Positions 35,595-44,693 are shown, counted from the first letter of the stretch. The stretch: 64,000 bases of DNA from Microbulbifer variabilis ATCC 700307 (GCF_000380565.1 NZ_AQYJ01000029.1:248001-312000); one strand, 5' to 3'. Numbers and translations are program-made. Notes: a model not told the origin generated them from the letters alone.

Positions 35595-38500
35595 ATGTTG
35601 AAGAAGGTGTGCATGCAATTGGTATGCTTCATCGTAATAGCCTTCACTGCGATGATGGTGCAGGCCAGCGATAAGCCCAAAGTTTTGTTGATGATGTCCA
35701 GTCATACAGCGAAAGCCAAAGGGGAGCTGTTATCTGATTTGGCTGCAGATCAGCCGTTTACCCTGGAGATTTTTAATAGCAAAGGTAAGAGCGAAGAGCA
35801 AATAGCGCAGGCTTGGGGTTCCTCCAATTTGGTGATGCTGGATGGTATCAATCCGGCACTCTCCCAATTTATGTTTGGAAAATACCAACCTCTGCTAACC
35901 CAGTACCCCAAAGTGCCAGTGGTTTCCCTGGGGGATGCCGATAACGCCTCCATGAACCAGGGGCTGACCTCTGAACAGCACCAATCCATCGCTGCGTATT
36001 TCAATAATGCTGGGCGTCAGAACTACCGGCATTTGATGCAGTTCCTCTCCGCGGGAGTCTTTGGCCTTACCGAGCTGCCTGTAGCCGATCCTATTATTGT
36101 GCCCAAGGTGGGTTTTTATCATCCGCGCCTGCCAAACCTGGTGACTGACAGCGAAGGGGATTTCTTTAAGTGGCTGCAGGTATCAGGAGAGCAGCCGGTT
36201 ATAGGCCTGGCTATCCATCGCTCAGTAGTGGATTACGAGCAGCAGCAGGTTGTAGATGCAATTTTGGCTGGCCTGGAAGAAAAAGGTGCTAAGGCTTTTG
36301 CCTTTTTCTTTGAAGGTGAGGACCTGCCGCTTTCCTACCCTGATTTATTACAGGACGAAGCAGGGCAAACACGTATTGATCTGATGATCAATTACCGCTC
36401 TCTCCATTATGTGAGTAAACGTCGCGCAGAGTTCGAAAAGCTGGGCGTTCCAGTTATTCACGCTCTGAACTATACCGAGGGTAGTGAAACGGATTACCTT
36501 GCTGATAATAGTGGGGTTTCCCCTTCATTAACCCCATTCTTCCTGGTAATGCCTGAAGATACCGGCAGTATCGACCCGGTAATTGTTGCGGCAAGCGAAG
36601 ATGGCAATAAGGTTGTGATGGCAGATCAGCTCAATGCGCTGGTGGAACGCGCGTGGAGCCATGCTTCTCTTGGCTATAAAAAAAATAGCCAGAAAAAGGT
36701 GGCTACCTTTATCTGGAACTACCCTCCCGGTGAGAAGAATATTGGCGCGGCCTTCCTCGATGTACCTTCCTCCATCGAGTCTATCGCCAAATCTATGGCG
36801 GAGCGTGGCTATCAAATAGAGCAGCAGGACTCCAAGATCCTGATCGACTGGGCCGGCCAATTGCTACGCCCCTATTATCGTCGTGAAGACAGCACTGCGC
36901 TGATTGATAAAGGTTTGGCTGACTGGATGCCACTTTCCACCTACGTCGATTGGTTTGATAGCTTGCCGGCCTCTGTGCGTGACCCCATTGTGGAGCGATG
37001 GGGTAAGCCGGAAGATAATGCCATGTTGGCAGACCATAATGGTGAGCGGGCGTTTGTGATCCCACGTATGACATTGGGTAACCTGATTGTCCTGCCGCAG
37101 GGGGTGCGCGCGGATAATGCAAAAGACCATGCATCCCTATATCACGATATGAAAACCCCGGTAAACCATGCCTACCTGGCGGTTTATCTCTACGCGCGTA
37201 AAACTTTCGGGGCCGATGCCTATATTCACTTAGGGACACATGGTTCCCAGGAATGGTTAACCGGTAAGGAGCGCGGGCTCTCTGTGTTCGACGCCCCAAA
37301 TTTGGCTCTGGGAAATATCCCGGTATTTTATCCCTACATTATTGATAATGTAGGCGAGGCTATGCAGGCCAAGCGTCGCGGACGTGCGACTATGATCAGC
37401 CACCTGACACCGGGCTTCGCTAAAGCGGGTCTTTATGCCGAAGTGGCCGAACTCTCTGAGTTGATTGGTAATTACCTGATTCTGGAAGAAGGGCAAACCC
37501 GGCAGAATACCCAGGAGCGCATTATCGCCCTGGCGGACAAGCTGAATATGCTCAAGGATCTGGAAATCAGCGCTGAAACCCTGCGGGCTGATTTCGGTGG
37601 CCAGCTCAGTCGTCTTCAGGACCACTTGGCCCAACTGGCTGAAATGAGCCAGCCACTGGGTATCCATCGTTTTGGTCAGCTGCCCAAGTCAGAGCATCTC
37701 ACCAGCACCATGCTGCAAATGCTGGGTGAAAACTTTATCTCCGCCGCCGGCCAATATGAGAGCGACCAGGGCCTGAGTTTGCCGCAGGATCAGGTGCTGG
37801 ATGAACGCAATGTAGTCGCCTTGGAAGCACAGCCGGGTTATCAGCTGTTAAATGCCTACCTGGCTGGCCGCAAGTTGCCAGAACTTTCTGAAGAACTGCA
37901 AAATTACCTGCAGCAGGGCCGGGAGTATGCCGATAACTTTGCCGGTATTGCTGAGCTACAAAACCTGATGCTGGCGCTCGACGGTGAGTACATTCCGGTG
38001 AGCTATGGGGGTGACCCTATTCGCAACCCGCAGGCAGTGCCTACCGGTCGCAACCTGATTGGATTCAACCCTGCCAAAGTGCCGTCCAGGGAGGCTTATG
38101 AGGCCGGCGTTCAACTGATGGAACAAACCATTGCCGACTATCGGGAAAGACACGGCCGTTTCCCGGATAAGCTGGCATTCTCCCTTTGGTCCCTGGAGAC
38201 GATGCGCCACCAAGGTGCGTTGGAAGCGCAAATACTGCATGCGCTGGGTCTCAAGCCCAAATGGAATCAGCAGGGCAATGTTACTGGAACTGAGGTGATT
38301 CCCTATTCAGAGTTAAAGCGCCCTCGTATCGATGTGGTGATCTCTGCTACGGGCCTTTACCGCGATGCTTTCCCTAATGTGATGCTGTGGCTGGCGGAAG
38401 CCATCGATAAAGTGGCGCAGATGAAGGAGGAGAACAACTTTGTTTATCGCCACAGTCAGGCCTTACTGCAACAGCTAAAGGAAGAGGGCAGCTCCGAGGA

Positions 38501-39545
38501 GGATGCCCGCTATCTTTCCTCCGTGCGTATTTTCTCCAATGAAAGTGGCAATTACGGTACCGGCCTGAATGGTGCCAGCCTGGCTTCCGACAGCTGGGAG
38601 ACAGACGACAAGCTGGCCGATCTGTATATGCGCCGCATGGGGTTTGCCTATGGCAAGGATGAGTCCCGTTGGAGCGAGGACCAGCGTAATGTTGCACTTT
38701 ATGGCAAGGTGCTTTCCGGTACTGATGGGGTCATTTTCTCACGTTCCACCAACCTCTACGCGATGATGACCAATGACGATCCTTTCCAGTACTTTGGTGG
38801 TATGGGGCTAGCGGTGCGCAATCTCGACGGTAAGACGCCAGAGATGTACGTATCCAATCTGCGCCGTAAGGACAACATTAAAACCCAGACCCTGGGAGAG
38901 TTTGTCAATCAGGAAATGCGCAGCCGTTACTTCCATCCCCGCTGGATTGAGGCGATGCAGGAATCCGGCTATGCCGGCGCAACGGCAATTCTGGATCGTG
39001 TGAACAACATGTGGGGCTGGGAGGTGATGACCCCGGAAACCATTCGCGACGACCAATGGCAGGAGATGTTTGAAGTCTACGTGGATGATAAATACCAAAT
39101 GGATATGCGTGAGTTCTTTGAGGAGCACAATGCGGAAGCCTTGGCGCAAATGCTGGAGCGCATGCTGGAAGCCGTGCGAAAGGGTTACTGGCCTGCCGAT
39201 GCAGAAACGCTAAGGAAAATGGTTGAGACTTACACCGAACTCGCCAACCAGCACGACGTAGCAACAGACAATGAAAAATTTACTGATTTTGTGAATCAGC
39301 AGGCCCTTGGATTTGGTCTTGCCCCGCTTGTAAGTGGCCAGACGGTAGATAATGTCGCTAACAGCGCTCCCGCGTCTCAGCAAGTTAGTGGGCAGAAACT
39401 AGAAGAAGTAAAAGAGCCCGCAGCTCAGGACAAGCCCCAGGACTTCTTGTGGTTATTACTGTTGGCAATTGTTATCACCGGATTTATTAGTGTATTTTTT
39501 GAGCGCTTTTTTGAGGAGGGAGGGCAGCGAGTGACCCATGCCTAG
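35595..39545 (+). CDS. Exported, membrane-anchored CobN-like chelatase (HmuS-like heme dechelatase)
   Basis: 1316 residues. It belongs to the CobN/ChlH chelatase family: HLGTHGSQEWLTGKERGLS, YGGDPIRNPQAVPTGRNLIG, VVISATGLYRDAFPNVMLWL and RIFSNESGNYGTGLNGA are conserved CobN blocks. Unlike cytoplasmic CobN it has a signal peptide (about 1-25) and a C-terminal membrane helix (FLWLLLLAIVITGFISVFF, near 1284-1303), so the body faces the periplasm. No CobS/CobT or cobalamin genes are near. With the Fur box, heme-type receptor and ExbB/DUF2149 pair it matches HmuS of Bacteroidetes, which removes iron from heme, so a periplasmic reverse-chelatase role is inferred rather than cobalt insertion. Databases will label it cobaltochelatase subunit CobN. 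Confidence 0.85.
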   Translation: MLKKVCMQLVCFIVIAFTAMMVQASDKPKVLLMMSSHTAKAKGELLSDLAADQPFTLEIFNSKGKSEEQIAQAWGSSNLVMLDGINPALSQFMFGKYQPLLTQYPKVPVVSLGDADNASMNQGLTSEQHQSIAAYFNNAGRQNYRHLMQFLSAGVFGLTELPVADPIIVPKVGFYHPRLPNLVTDSEGDFFKWLQVSGEQPVIGLAIHRSVVDYEQQQVVDAILAGLEEKGAKAFAFFFEGEDLPLSYPDLLQDEAGQTRIDLMINYRSLHYVSKRRAEFEKLGVPVIHALNYTEGSETDYLADNSGVSPSLTPFFLVMPEDTGSIDPVIVAASEDGNKVVMADQLNALVERAWSHASLGYKKNSQKKVATFIWNYPPGEKNIGAAFLDVPSSIESIAKSMAERGYQIEQQDSKILIDWAGQLLRPYYRREDSTALIDKGLADWMPLSTYVDWFDSLPASVRDPIVERWGKPEDNAMLADHNGERAFVIPRMTLGNLIVLPQGVRADNAKDHASLYHDMKTPVNHAYLAVYLYARKTFGADAYIHLGTHGSQEWLTGKERGLSVFDAPNLALGNIPVFYPYIIDNVGEAMQAKRRGRATMISHLTPGFAKAGLYAEVAELSELIGNYLILEEGQTRQNTQERIIALADKLNMLKDLEISAETLRADFGGQLSRLQDHLAQLAEMSQPLGIHRFGQLPKSEHLTSTMLQMLGENFISAAGQYESDQGLSLPQDQVLDERNVVALEAQPGYQLLNAYLAGRKLPELSEELQNYLQQGREYADNFAGIAELQNLMLALDGEYIPVSYGGDPIRNPQAVPTGRNLIGFNPAKVPSREAYEAGVQLMEQTIADYRERHGRFPDKLAFSLWSLETMRHQGALEAQILHALGLKPKWNQQGNVTGTEVIPYSELKRPRIDVVISATGLYRDAFPNVMLWLAEAIDKVAQMKEENNFVYRHSQALLQQLKEEGSSEEDARYLSSVRIFSNESGNYGTGLNGASLASDSWETDDKLADLYMRRMGFAYGKDESRWSEDQRNVALYGKVLSGTDGVIFSRSTNLYAMMTNDDPFQYFGGMGLAVRNLDGKTPEMYVSNLRRKDNIKTQTLGEFVNQEMRSRYFHPRWIEAMQESGYAGATAILDRVNNMWGWEVMTPETIRDDQWQEMFEVYVDDKYQMDMREFFEEHNAEALAQMLERMLEAVRKGYWPADAETLRKMVETYTELANQHDVATDNEKFTDFVNQQALGFGLAPLVSGQTVDNVANSAPASQQVSGQKLEEVKEPAAQDKPQDFLWLLLLAIVITGFISVFFERFFEEGGQRVTHA

Positions 39546-39606
39546 GCATTGGGCATTACCCTTGGCAATAAAAGCCAATCCTAAAGTCACTTTTTGATCA
39601 GTTAAG

Positions 39607-39640
39607 GCCAGCAATTCTTACCAGTGTTGCTGGCTTTTTT
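39607..39640 (+). terminator. Rho-independent terminator of the heme operon
   Basis: Arms GCCAGCAA (39607-39614) and TTGCTGGC (39627-39634), then six T. It closes the ExbB-like/DUF2149/chelatase operon 62 bp after its stop. Confidence 0.9.
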
Positions 39641-39935
39641 CTTTTTCGGTAAAAAAATTTTTGAGCCAATGTTGTTGTCATTTTTCAGGAATCTGTCGAT
39701 ATTTTTTCCTATCCAGCAGGTAAAGTCAGAGAATGCTCACAGGCTACCCATACGTGGATGACATTTTTGTGAAATATTTCTGAAAAATTAATTGCGTGGA
39801 AATTAGCATTAAGCGTCTCAGCATAGTGGTCCATGTTAAGAAAGGTTAAGTCTCGATTTTGGTGTAGCTCATTAAGTAATCAGCACTATTGGGATTTTCT
39901 CTGAACTAACATAAATATTTTGCAGTGAGAAGCTA
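39641..39935. other. Promoter region of the first protease module
   Basis: About 295 bp upstream of the first prodomain-like gene. The GGTTATAA palindrome seen in the later copies was not found here. GTGAGAAG at 39925-39932 is the probable ribosome-binding region. Confidence 0.4.
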
Positions 39936-40550
39936 ATGAGAAAAATAATTCCACTGATTGCTCTCCTTTGTGCGGGAGGGTATTTCTTCTGGGCAAAGAG
40001 TCAAACAGATAGCCCACAACCAATTACTGAAAAACCAGTCTCACCTCCCTCCAAGAAAATTGTTCCAGCTGAAACTAAATCTACTGAAGAAGTGGTAGAA
40101 ATGCCTTCCGCCAATGAGCAAGAGGTGAACCCTGATAGTGCCTTGATGTGGGCAGAATCGGATGTCGCAAGGCAGTTTTTACGTGAATCAGGACGCTTGC
40201 CGATCGATTTAAATGGAGAGACATATCTTGAGGTCGATGTAGAAGCTCTAAAGAAGTTATCTATTGGAGACTATGTCGATATAGAAATGCCTGGAGTGGA
40301 GGGAAGCTACGATGCCCAGGTGGATAAAGTCCAGGAGCATGCCAGTGGTAATAAAAGTGTGCAAATGAACTTGCCCGGTTATGGCAGCGTGTATTTTGTA
40401 AATTTCACAATTGGCAAAAACTCGGTATATGGCAATTTAACATTGCCTTCAGGCTCATACTCCCTAGAGGCGCAGGGAAATTATGCCTGGGTGGCTTCGA
40501 AAAAAGATTTAACCAGGAGTCACTTGGAGGAAGAGGTAAAATTAAAGTAA
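39936..40550 (+). CDS. Inner-membrane-anchored prodomain-like protein, copy 1 (putative metzincin partner)
   Basis: 204 residues. One membrane helix (about 4-19, ending GGYFFWAK) with the rest predicted periplasmic: a Pro/Glu-rich linker (22-65) and a beta-rich domain from about 85. That domain reads GDYVDIEMPGVEGSYDAQVD, EHASGNKSVQMNLPG, FTIGKNSVYGNLTLPSGSYS and ends near NYAWVA. The order G-D-x-V-x-L, H-x-x-G-N-x-S, F-x-x-G-x-x-x-V-x-G, G-x-Y-x-L-E, W resembles the N-terminal prodomain of bacterial reprolysin-like metalloproteases. The neighbouring protease lacks any such domain. The layout, helix plus linker plus domain, recalls lipase-specific foldases. A role as chaperone or inhibitor of the protease is inference. 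Confidence 0.65.
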   Translation: MRKIIPLIALLCAGGYFFWAKSQTDSPQPITEKPVSPPSKKIVPAETKSTEEVVEMPSANEQEVNPDSALMWAESDVARQFLRESGRLPIDLNGETYLEVDVEALKKLSIGDYVDIEMPGVEGSYDAQVDKVQEHASGNKSVQMNLPGYGSVYFVNFTIGKNSVYGNLTLPSGSYSLEAQGNYAWVASKKDLTRSHLEEEVKLK

Positions 40551-40796
40551 GAATTTATCTAATGTTGGGGCAGGAGTTTTCTGACCTGGCTAGCAGCAAA
40601 GGGAGTGCTGCTTGAGGTACCTGTTACTGCCAGAAGCGATTGCTTTTACAGGTGGAGAAGAGAGCAGGAAGTAATCTGTTTTCCAGTTAGGGCAAGTAAA
40701 TTTTGTGATCTGGTCAGTGCGGCTAAAAATGTAACCGGTTTCATTGGTCGGATTGCAAAGATTGGGGTAAATAATTTAATAATAAAAGGAACTGCT
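40551..40796 (+). promoter_or_regulatory. Leader of protease gene 1 with candidate structured RNA and palindrome
   Basis: 246-bp gap. At 40594-40655 lies the element shared with copies 2 and 3: CAGCAAAGG, a variable loop, CCTG, CC-A-G, a hairpin (AAGC-GATT-GCTT) and ACAGGTGG. At 40729-40744 is ATGTAACCGGTTTCAT, one base from the perfect palindrome near copy 3. AATAATAAAAGGA precedes the ATG, nearly identical in all three genes. Confidence 0.5.
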
Positions 40797-41621
40797 ATGA
40801 AGCTAAGAAATAGTTTGGCGGCCGCAATAACGGCTCTCACCATCTCTGGGGCGGCAAGTGCGGAGACGATAAAAATTGCGGTTTGGTATACCGATCCTGC
40901 GGCTCAGCATACCGGGGATATTTCCGTAATGGTCGATAATCTGATCAGTACCTCTAACCGTATTTACGAAAATAATGGTCTGGATATTCAGCTGGAATTG
41001 GTAGACTCTAGAGAGTATTCCAAGGACGATCTCCTCATTAATAGAGCCAACCTCGATGAATTTTCTGGTTTAGCTGAGTACTTTGCCCAGGATAGTACGC
41101 CGACCTACGATGAGATTACGCAAGTTGCTCCCGGCCCAGTTGGGGTGCAGCGCCAACTTTTTGAAGCCGATATGGTTGCTCTGCTAGGTAAGGGAGAAGA
41201 AGTTTGGGAAAATGGGCGTTTTCAAGGTACCCGCTGTGGAGTAGCCTGGAGCGGAATAGGTAGCGACGGTGTTATGCACCCTAGTGCCAAACGCTTGGCC
41301 TATAGTTTGACCGCAGTTGATTGTGGGGGTACTGACCTTACATTTATTCATGAGTTGGGCCACAACATGGGGCTGACTCATTCTCGCCAGCAAGGTGATA
41401 CCAGTGGTGGTGTTTACTACTGGGGGCTTGGCTACGGTGTAAATAACAGCTTCTCCACTATTATGGCGTATCCATCAGCATTCGGAAGAGGAGCTGTAAG
41501 GCTGGATACATTTTCTGATCCAGACAAAATCTGCAGCGGGTTTCCGTGTGGCCAGAGGGATCGGGCTGATGCTCACAGAGCATTGGGGCCAATTATTGAT
41601 GATGTAGCTGGCTATTATTAA
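40797..41621 (+). CDS. Secreted metzincin metalloprotease, copy 1 (catalytic domain only)
   Basis: 274 residues from the ATG at 40797, which has AAAAGGA; the frame opens further upstream but the signal peptide begins here (about 1-22, ending GAASAE). The zinc site is HELGHNMGLTH with His 185, His 189 and His 195 and catalytic Glu 186; the Met-turn is TIMAYP, Met 223. This is the HExxHxxGxxH metzincin (reprolysin-like, M12-type) pattern. Cys 147, 176, 246 and 251 likely form disulfides. There is no propeptide between signal and catalytic domain, unlike usual family members; the partner gene upstream may supply it. Compared with copies 2 and 3 it has an extra loop of about 20 residues (99-118). 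Confidence 0.88.
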   Translation: MKLRNSLAAAITALTISGAASAETIKIAVWYTDPAAQHTGDISVMVDNLISTSNRIYENNGLDIQLELVDSREYSKDDLLINRANLDEFSGLAEYFAQDSTPTYDEITQVAPGPVGVQRQLFEADMVALLGKGEEVWENGRFQGTRCGVAWSGIGSDGVMHPSAKRLAYSLTAVDCGGTDLTFIHELGHNMGLTHSRQQGDTSGGVYYWGLGYGVNNSFSTIMAYPSAFGRGAVRLDTFSDPDKICSGFPCGQRDRADAHRALGPIIDDVAGYY

Positions 41622-41679
41622 TCTACTTTTACTCTCTTGATCTACTAAGAAGTTATTGACCGTTGACTCCATTGTTTTG

Positions 41680-41705
41680 GGGAGGGCATTGCCCTCCCTT
41701 TTTTT
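41680..41705 (+). terminator. Terminator of protease gene 1
   Basis: Arms GGGAGGGC and GCCCTCCC with a 3-nt loop and a run of seven T. Confidence 0.92.
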
Positions 41706-41781
41706 GTTCTCTTGCTTTTTGTCTGGCTTGTTTTACAAGTGTTTTTTTATCTTTTGGTGCAATTGATTGGCTTTCTTTTTT

Positions 41782-41799
41782 GGTTATAACTTTATAACC
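41782..41799. promoter_or_regulatory. GGTTATAA palindrome, site 1
   Basis: GGTTATAACTTTATAACC, an inverted repeat followed by a block (GTTAAGTGGATGAACTTCTCA) shared with site 2 and, more loosely, site 3. Candidate operator; here it faces the dead protease copy. Confidence 0.5.
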
Positions 41800-41999
41800 A
41801 TTTAAAGTCGTTAAGTGGATGAACTTCTCAATATTTTTAAGGGCGATATTTGTTGGTTGCGATAAAGTTTGCAGTTTTTTTTAAGATTTTGTGGCCGGCT
41901 CCAATTTTGCTTATTTTTCTTATCTGTGAAGTGTTTTCAAAAAAATATTTTGAGGTCTTGATACCATTCTTCGTCTGAATCTGGTTGGGTGCGTTGAAC

Positions 42000-42403
42000 G
42001 TTAGGTGCCGTGAACGTGGGTGGTGAATTGCCTGAGGCGGAATGAGTGGTCGCGGTGTTGTGGATCCAGCGCTAAGTGCCTGGTCTATAGTTTGACCTGA
42101 ATTGATAGTGGGGCTACCTATCTTACGTTTATTTATGAGTTGGGCTACAACATGGGGCTGACTTATTCTTGTCATCCAAGTGATGCTATTGGTTATGTTT
42201 ACAGCTGGAGGCTAAGCTGCAGTGTAAATAACAGCTTCTCCACCATCATGGTGTATCCACAATATACGGAAGCGCTGAACAACTGGATGCATTTTTAAAC
42301 CCGGATGAAATCTGCAAAGGGTTACTGTGTGGCGAAAAAAAATCGAGCTGGTGCTCACAGAGTATTGAAGCCAATTATTGATGATGTAGACGGCCATTGT
42401 TGA
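42000..42403 (+). pseudogene. Decayed metzincin protease copy
   Basis: About 400 bp matching codons from residue 142 onward of protease 1. It has in-frame stops (for example ACC TGA where the live gene has ACC GCA) and frameshifts. In the frame of the zinc site it reads YELGYNMGLTYS, so all three zinc His codons have become Tyr by C to T changes (near 42134-42169). It has no start, signal peptide or leader, and ends in the vestige of the GYY C-terminus. Confidence 0.85.
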
Positions 42404-42461
42404 TCTAATTTTACTCTCTTGATTTGTTAAGAAAGTACTGACTGTTAATTCTGTTATTCCA

Positions 42462-42488
42462 AGGAGGGCTTTGCCCTCCTTTTTTTTG
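42462..42488 (+). terminator. Terminator after the dead protease copy
   Basis: Arms AGGAGGGC and GCCCTCCT with a TTT loop and nine T; the duplicated counterpart of the one at 41680. Confidence 0.9.
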
Positions 42489-42561
42489 TTCTATTTTTCT
42501 GCCTGGTTTATTTTGCAAGTACCTTTTCTATCTTTTAATGTAATTAATTTGATCTTTTTTT

Positions 42562-42579
42562 GGTTATAAATATATAACC
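42562..42579. promoter_or_regulatory. GGTTATAA palindrome, site 2
   Basis: GGTTATAAATATATAACC, followed by the same downstream block as site 1. It lies 311 bp before the second prodomain-like gene and is its likely upstream control site. Confidence 0.5.
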
Positions 42580-42890
42580 ATTTAGGGTTGTTAAGTGGAT
42601 GAACTTCTCAATATTTTTATGAGCCTATGTTTGTTGGTTGCGATGCGGTTTGCAGTTTTTTAAGCTTGGTTTTTATGATTTTATTTTGATCATTTTTATT
42701 TTTTTCTCATCTGTGAATTGTTTTCAAAAAAAAATTTGAGGTCTTGATACCATTCGTCGTCTGAATCTGGTCGGTAGGTTGAACAGCAAGAAGCAATATT
42801 TACTGGTTGATGTTGAGAGAAAAATTTTCTTCTGAAGCCCTGAGTTTTCGGGAGTATTATTTTAATAGATGAATTTTTGGGTGGTGAACT

Positions 42891-43568
42891 GTGAAGAAGT
42901 TGGCGTTTCCTGTTTTGGTTATTTTACTGGGTGCTGGCTATTACTTTTGGGCGAAAGGACAGTCTAAGCTAGAAAGTCAGGTTGCTAAAATTCCAGAACC
43001 AAAAATGGTTATTGATCGAGTACCTGCGAAAGTAGAGTCCCAAGAAGTGGTAGAGGAAGTTCCTGTCTCTTATGATGCTGAAGAGGAGGGCGAGAAAAAG
43101 TTGTGGGAGGAGTCTGAGCTGGCTAAAAAAGTCCTGCATGAAAATGGACGCCTACCTGTTGACCTGAATGGTGAGACTTACCTGGAACTTGATGTTGAAA
43201 TGTTGAGAAGCCTAGAGGTTGGGGATTATATTGATCTATCTCTTCCTGGTATTGATGAAAGTTATGATGTTCAAGTGGGTGATATTGAACAGCATGCAAG
43301 TGGAAATAAAAGTGTTCAATTTGATTTTCCTGGTATGACCCGCCTTCATGGAGCTACATTCACATTGGGTAAAAATTCTGTTTATGCTCAGTTAAACACC
43401 CCTTCTGGCTCCTATACTTTAGAAGCTCAGGATGGTTTTGCGTGGATAGCTCCCAATGGCGCACTTATTCAAAACCATGTTGAAAAACATGATGATGATA
43501 TGTCTTCAGAGGCTCCTCGGGAGAAAACTTGGGACGATAATGAAGTTCCACTGAATGATTTTGATTGA
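42891..43568 (+). CDS. Inner-membrane-anchored prodomain-like protein, copy 2
   Basis: 225 residues with a GTG start (MKKLAFPV), preceded by GGGTGG. The membrane helix (4-19) ends GAGYYFWAKGQ, as in copy 1. A linker of about 45 residues is rich in Pro, Glu and Val. The domain from about 80 repeats the conserved blocks: LPVDLNGETYLELDVE, GDYIDLSLPG, EQHASGNKSVQFDFPG, FTLGKNSVYAQLNTPSGSYT and GFAWIAP. A further acidic tail of about 35 residues is absent from copy 1. Identity to copy 1 is high in the domain and low in the linker, which fits selection on the domain. The same function as copy 1 is inferred, with protease copy 2 as partner. Confidence 0.65.
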   Translation: MKKLAFPVLVILLGAGYYFWAKGQSKLESQVAKIPEPKMVIDRVPAKVESQEVVEEVPVSYDAEEEGEKKLWEESELAKKVLHENGRLPVDLNGETYLELDVEMLRSLEVGDYIDLSLPGIDESYDVQVGDIEQHASGNKSVQFDFPGMTRLHGATFTLGKNSVYAQLNTPSGSYTLEAQDGFAWIAPNGALIQNHVEKHDDDMSSEAPREKTWDDNEVPLNDFD

Positions 43569-43804
43569 GGAATAAATTGATACGAGGTTTTTAACCCCGA
43601 ATCAATGGTCAGGCAAAGGAGGGCCGAAGTAAATCCTGCAAATACCGGGAGTATTTCTCCACAGGCGGTTAAAAAATAATGGAAGATCTTTTAGTCGAGT
43701 CAGGGTATTAAAAGTGTATTGCTAACTCACTATCAGGCAGTTAACGGTTTTGCGCTGGCTGTCAATAATAGAGTGTGCACTGCTTATAATAAAAGGAGTC
43801 AATA
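43569..43804 (+). promoter_or_regulatory. Leader of protease gene 2 with candidate structured RNA
   Basis: 236-bp gap. After a short dyad (CGAGGTT...AACCCCG) the shared element lies at 43609-43670: CAGGCAAAGGA, loop, TCCTGCAAATACCGG, hairpin GGAG-TATTT-CTCC, ACAGGCGGTT. AGGA can pair with TCCT and ACCG with CGGT. The ribosome-binding block AATAAAAGGAGTCAATA precedes the ATG. Confidence 0.5.
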
Positions 43805-44575
43805 ATGAATATTAAAAAAAGCCTGGCATCAGCTATTGCAGCATTAACTATTTCTGCGGCCGCAAGTGCTGAAACTGTAGATATTGCCATTATGTATACA
43901 GATCCTGCAGCGGATTATACTGGTGATATTTCCACAAAGATCGACAACTACATCAGTTATGCGAACAATTCTTTTAAAAGGAATGGCATCGATATCCAGC
44001 TGAATCTGGTAGATAGCTGGAATGCCTCCAGCTCTGACTACCGAGTAAATGAGAGTACCTTGGACCTCATTACTTTCCACAGTACTGTGAACAACTGGCG
44101 TTCTTCTGAAAAAGCTGACATGGTCGTTTTTCTGACTAAAGCAGAGGAAGTTGTTGAAAACGGCAGCACCTACATTACCTGCGGTATTGCCTGGGTTGGT
44201 CAGGGTAATAGCGGTACCATGTACAATAGTGCTAAAGAGCGTGCCTACAGCGTGACTGGCGTTGACTGCGGCTATAACACCTTTGTTCATGAGCTTGGTC
44301 ACAACATGGGACTGGTTCACTCTACCAAGCAGGGTGATACTTCTGGTGGTGTTTACTCTTATGGTATGGGGCACGGTGTAGATAATAAATTCTCCACTAT
44401 TATGGCTTATCCTTGGAGATATGGTTCTAATGTAACCCAGTACGACTGGTTTTCTGACCCAGACTGGTATGAGTGTGGTGGATTGGCCTGTGGTGAGCGC
44501 TCTGGCAGTAGAGATATCTCCAATGCCTATCGAGCTCTTGGCCCGATCGTAGATGACATTGCCGGTTACTATTAA
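43805..44575 (+). CDS. Secreted metzincin metalloprotease, copy 2
   Basis: 256 residues. Signal peptide about 1-22 (AAASAE), then directly the catalytic domain. Zinc site HELGHNMGLVH at His 162, 166 and 172 with Glu 163; Met-turn TIMAYP, Met 200. Four Cys of the core are kept (TCGIAW, VDCGYN, YECGGLACGE). No propeptide. It follows the membrane-anchored prodomain-like copy 2 and ends in its own terminator. It is closer to copy 3 than to copy 1 (shared SYANNSF, DLITFH, NNWRSS segments). Confidence 0.9.
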   Translation: MNIKKSLASAIAALTISAAASAETVDIAIMYTDPAADYTGDISTKIDNYISYANNSFKRNGIDIQLNLVDSWNASSSDYRVNESTLDLITFHSTVNNWRSSEKADMVVFLTKAEEVVENGSTYITCGIAWVGQGNSGTMYNSAKERAYSVTGVDCGYNTFVHELGHNMGLVHSTKQGDTSGGVYSYGMGHGVDNKFSTIMAYPWRYGSNVTQYDWFSDPDWYECGGLACGERSGSRDISNAYRALGPIVDDIAGYY

Positions 44576-44657
44576 TTGCCTGCTTCAATCTTCTTGATTG
44601 TTTGACTTAAATTTTCGCGAATAGATAAATTTAAGTTTACCTAGTCTCACAGGCTAA

Positions 44658-44693
44658 AAGAAAGTCCGGAGGAATTCTCCTGGCTTTCTTTTC
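44658..44693 (+). terminator. Terminator of protease gene 2
   Basis: Imperfect long stem AAGAAAGTCCGGAG / CTCCTGGCTTTCTT ending in TTCTT, preceded by TAGTCTCACAGGCTA, which is also found before the terminator of copy 3. Confidence 0.8.

Larger units (their letters stand above)
41215..42785 (+). repeat. Tandem duplication of about 780 bp (two units)
   Basis: Unit 1 (about 41215-41998) covers the 3' half of protease gene 1, its terminator and the spacer with the GGTTATAA palindrome. Unit 2 (about 41999-42785) repeats the same order: a decayed protease 3' half, a terminator at 42462-42488 and the spacer. Offsets at matching points are 780-785 bp. Ends are approximate. The duplication explains the pseudogene. 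Confidence 0.75.

Noticed and set aside
35595-39545. Cobaltochelatase CobN of cobalamin synthesis
   Set aside because: It has a signal peptide and a C-terminal anchor, lies in an iron-controlled receptor locus, and no CobS/CobT or cob genes are nearby.
43609-43670. c-di-GMP-I (GEMM) riboswitch
   Set aside because: GGCAAA and GCAAA words are present, but the GAAA tetraloop, its receptor and the 3' consensus are missing, and copy 1 deviates further. A covariance-model search would decide.
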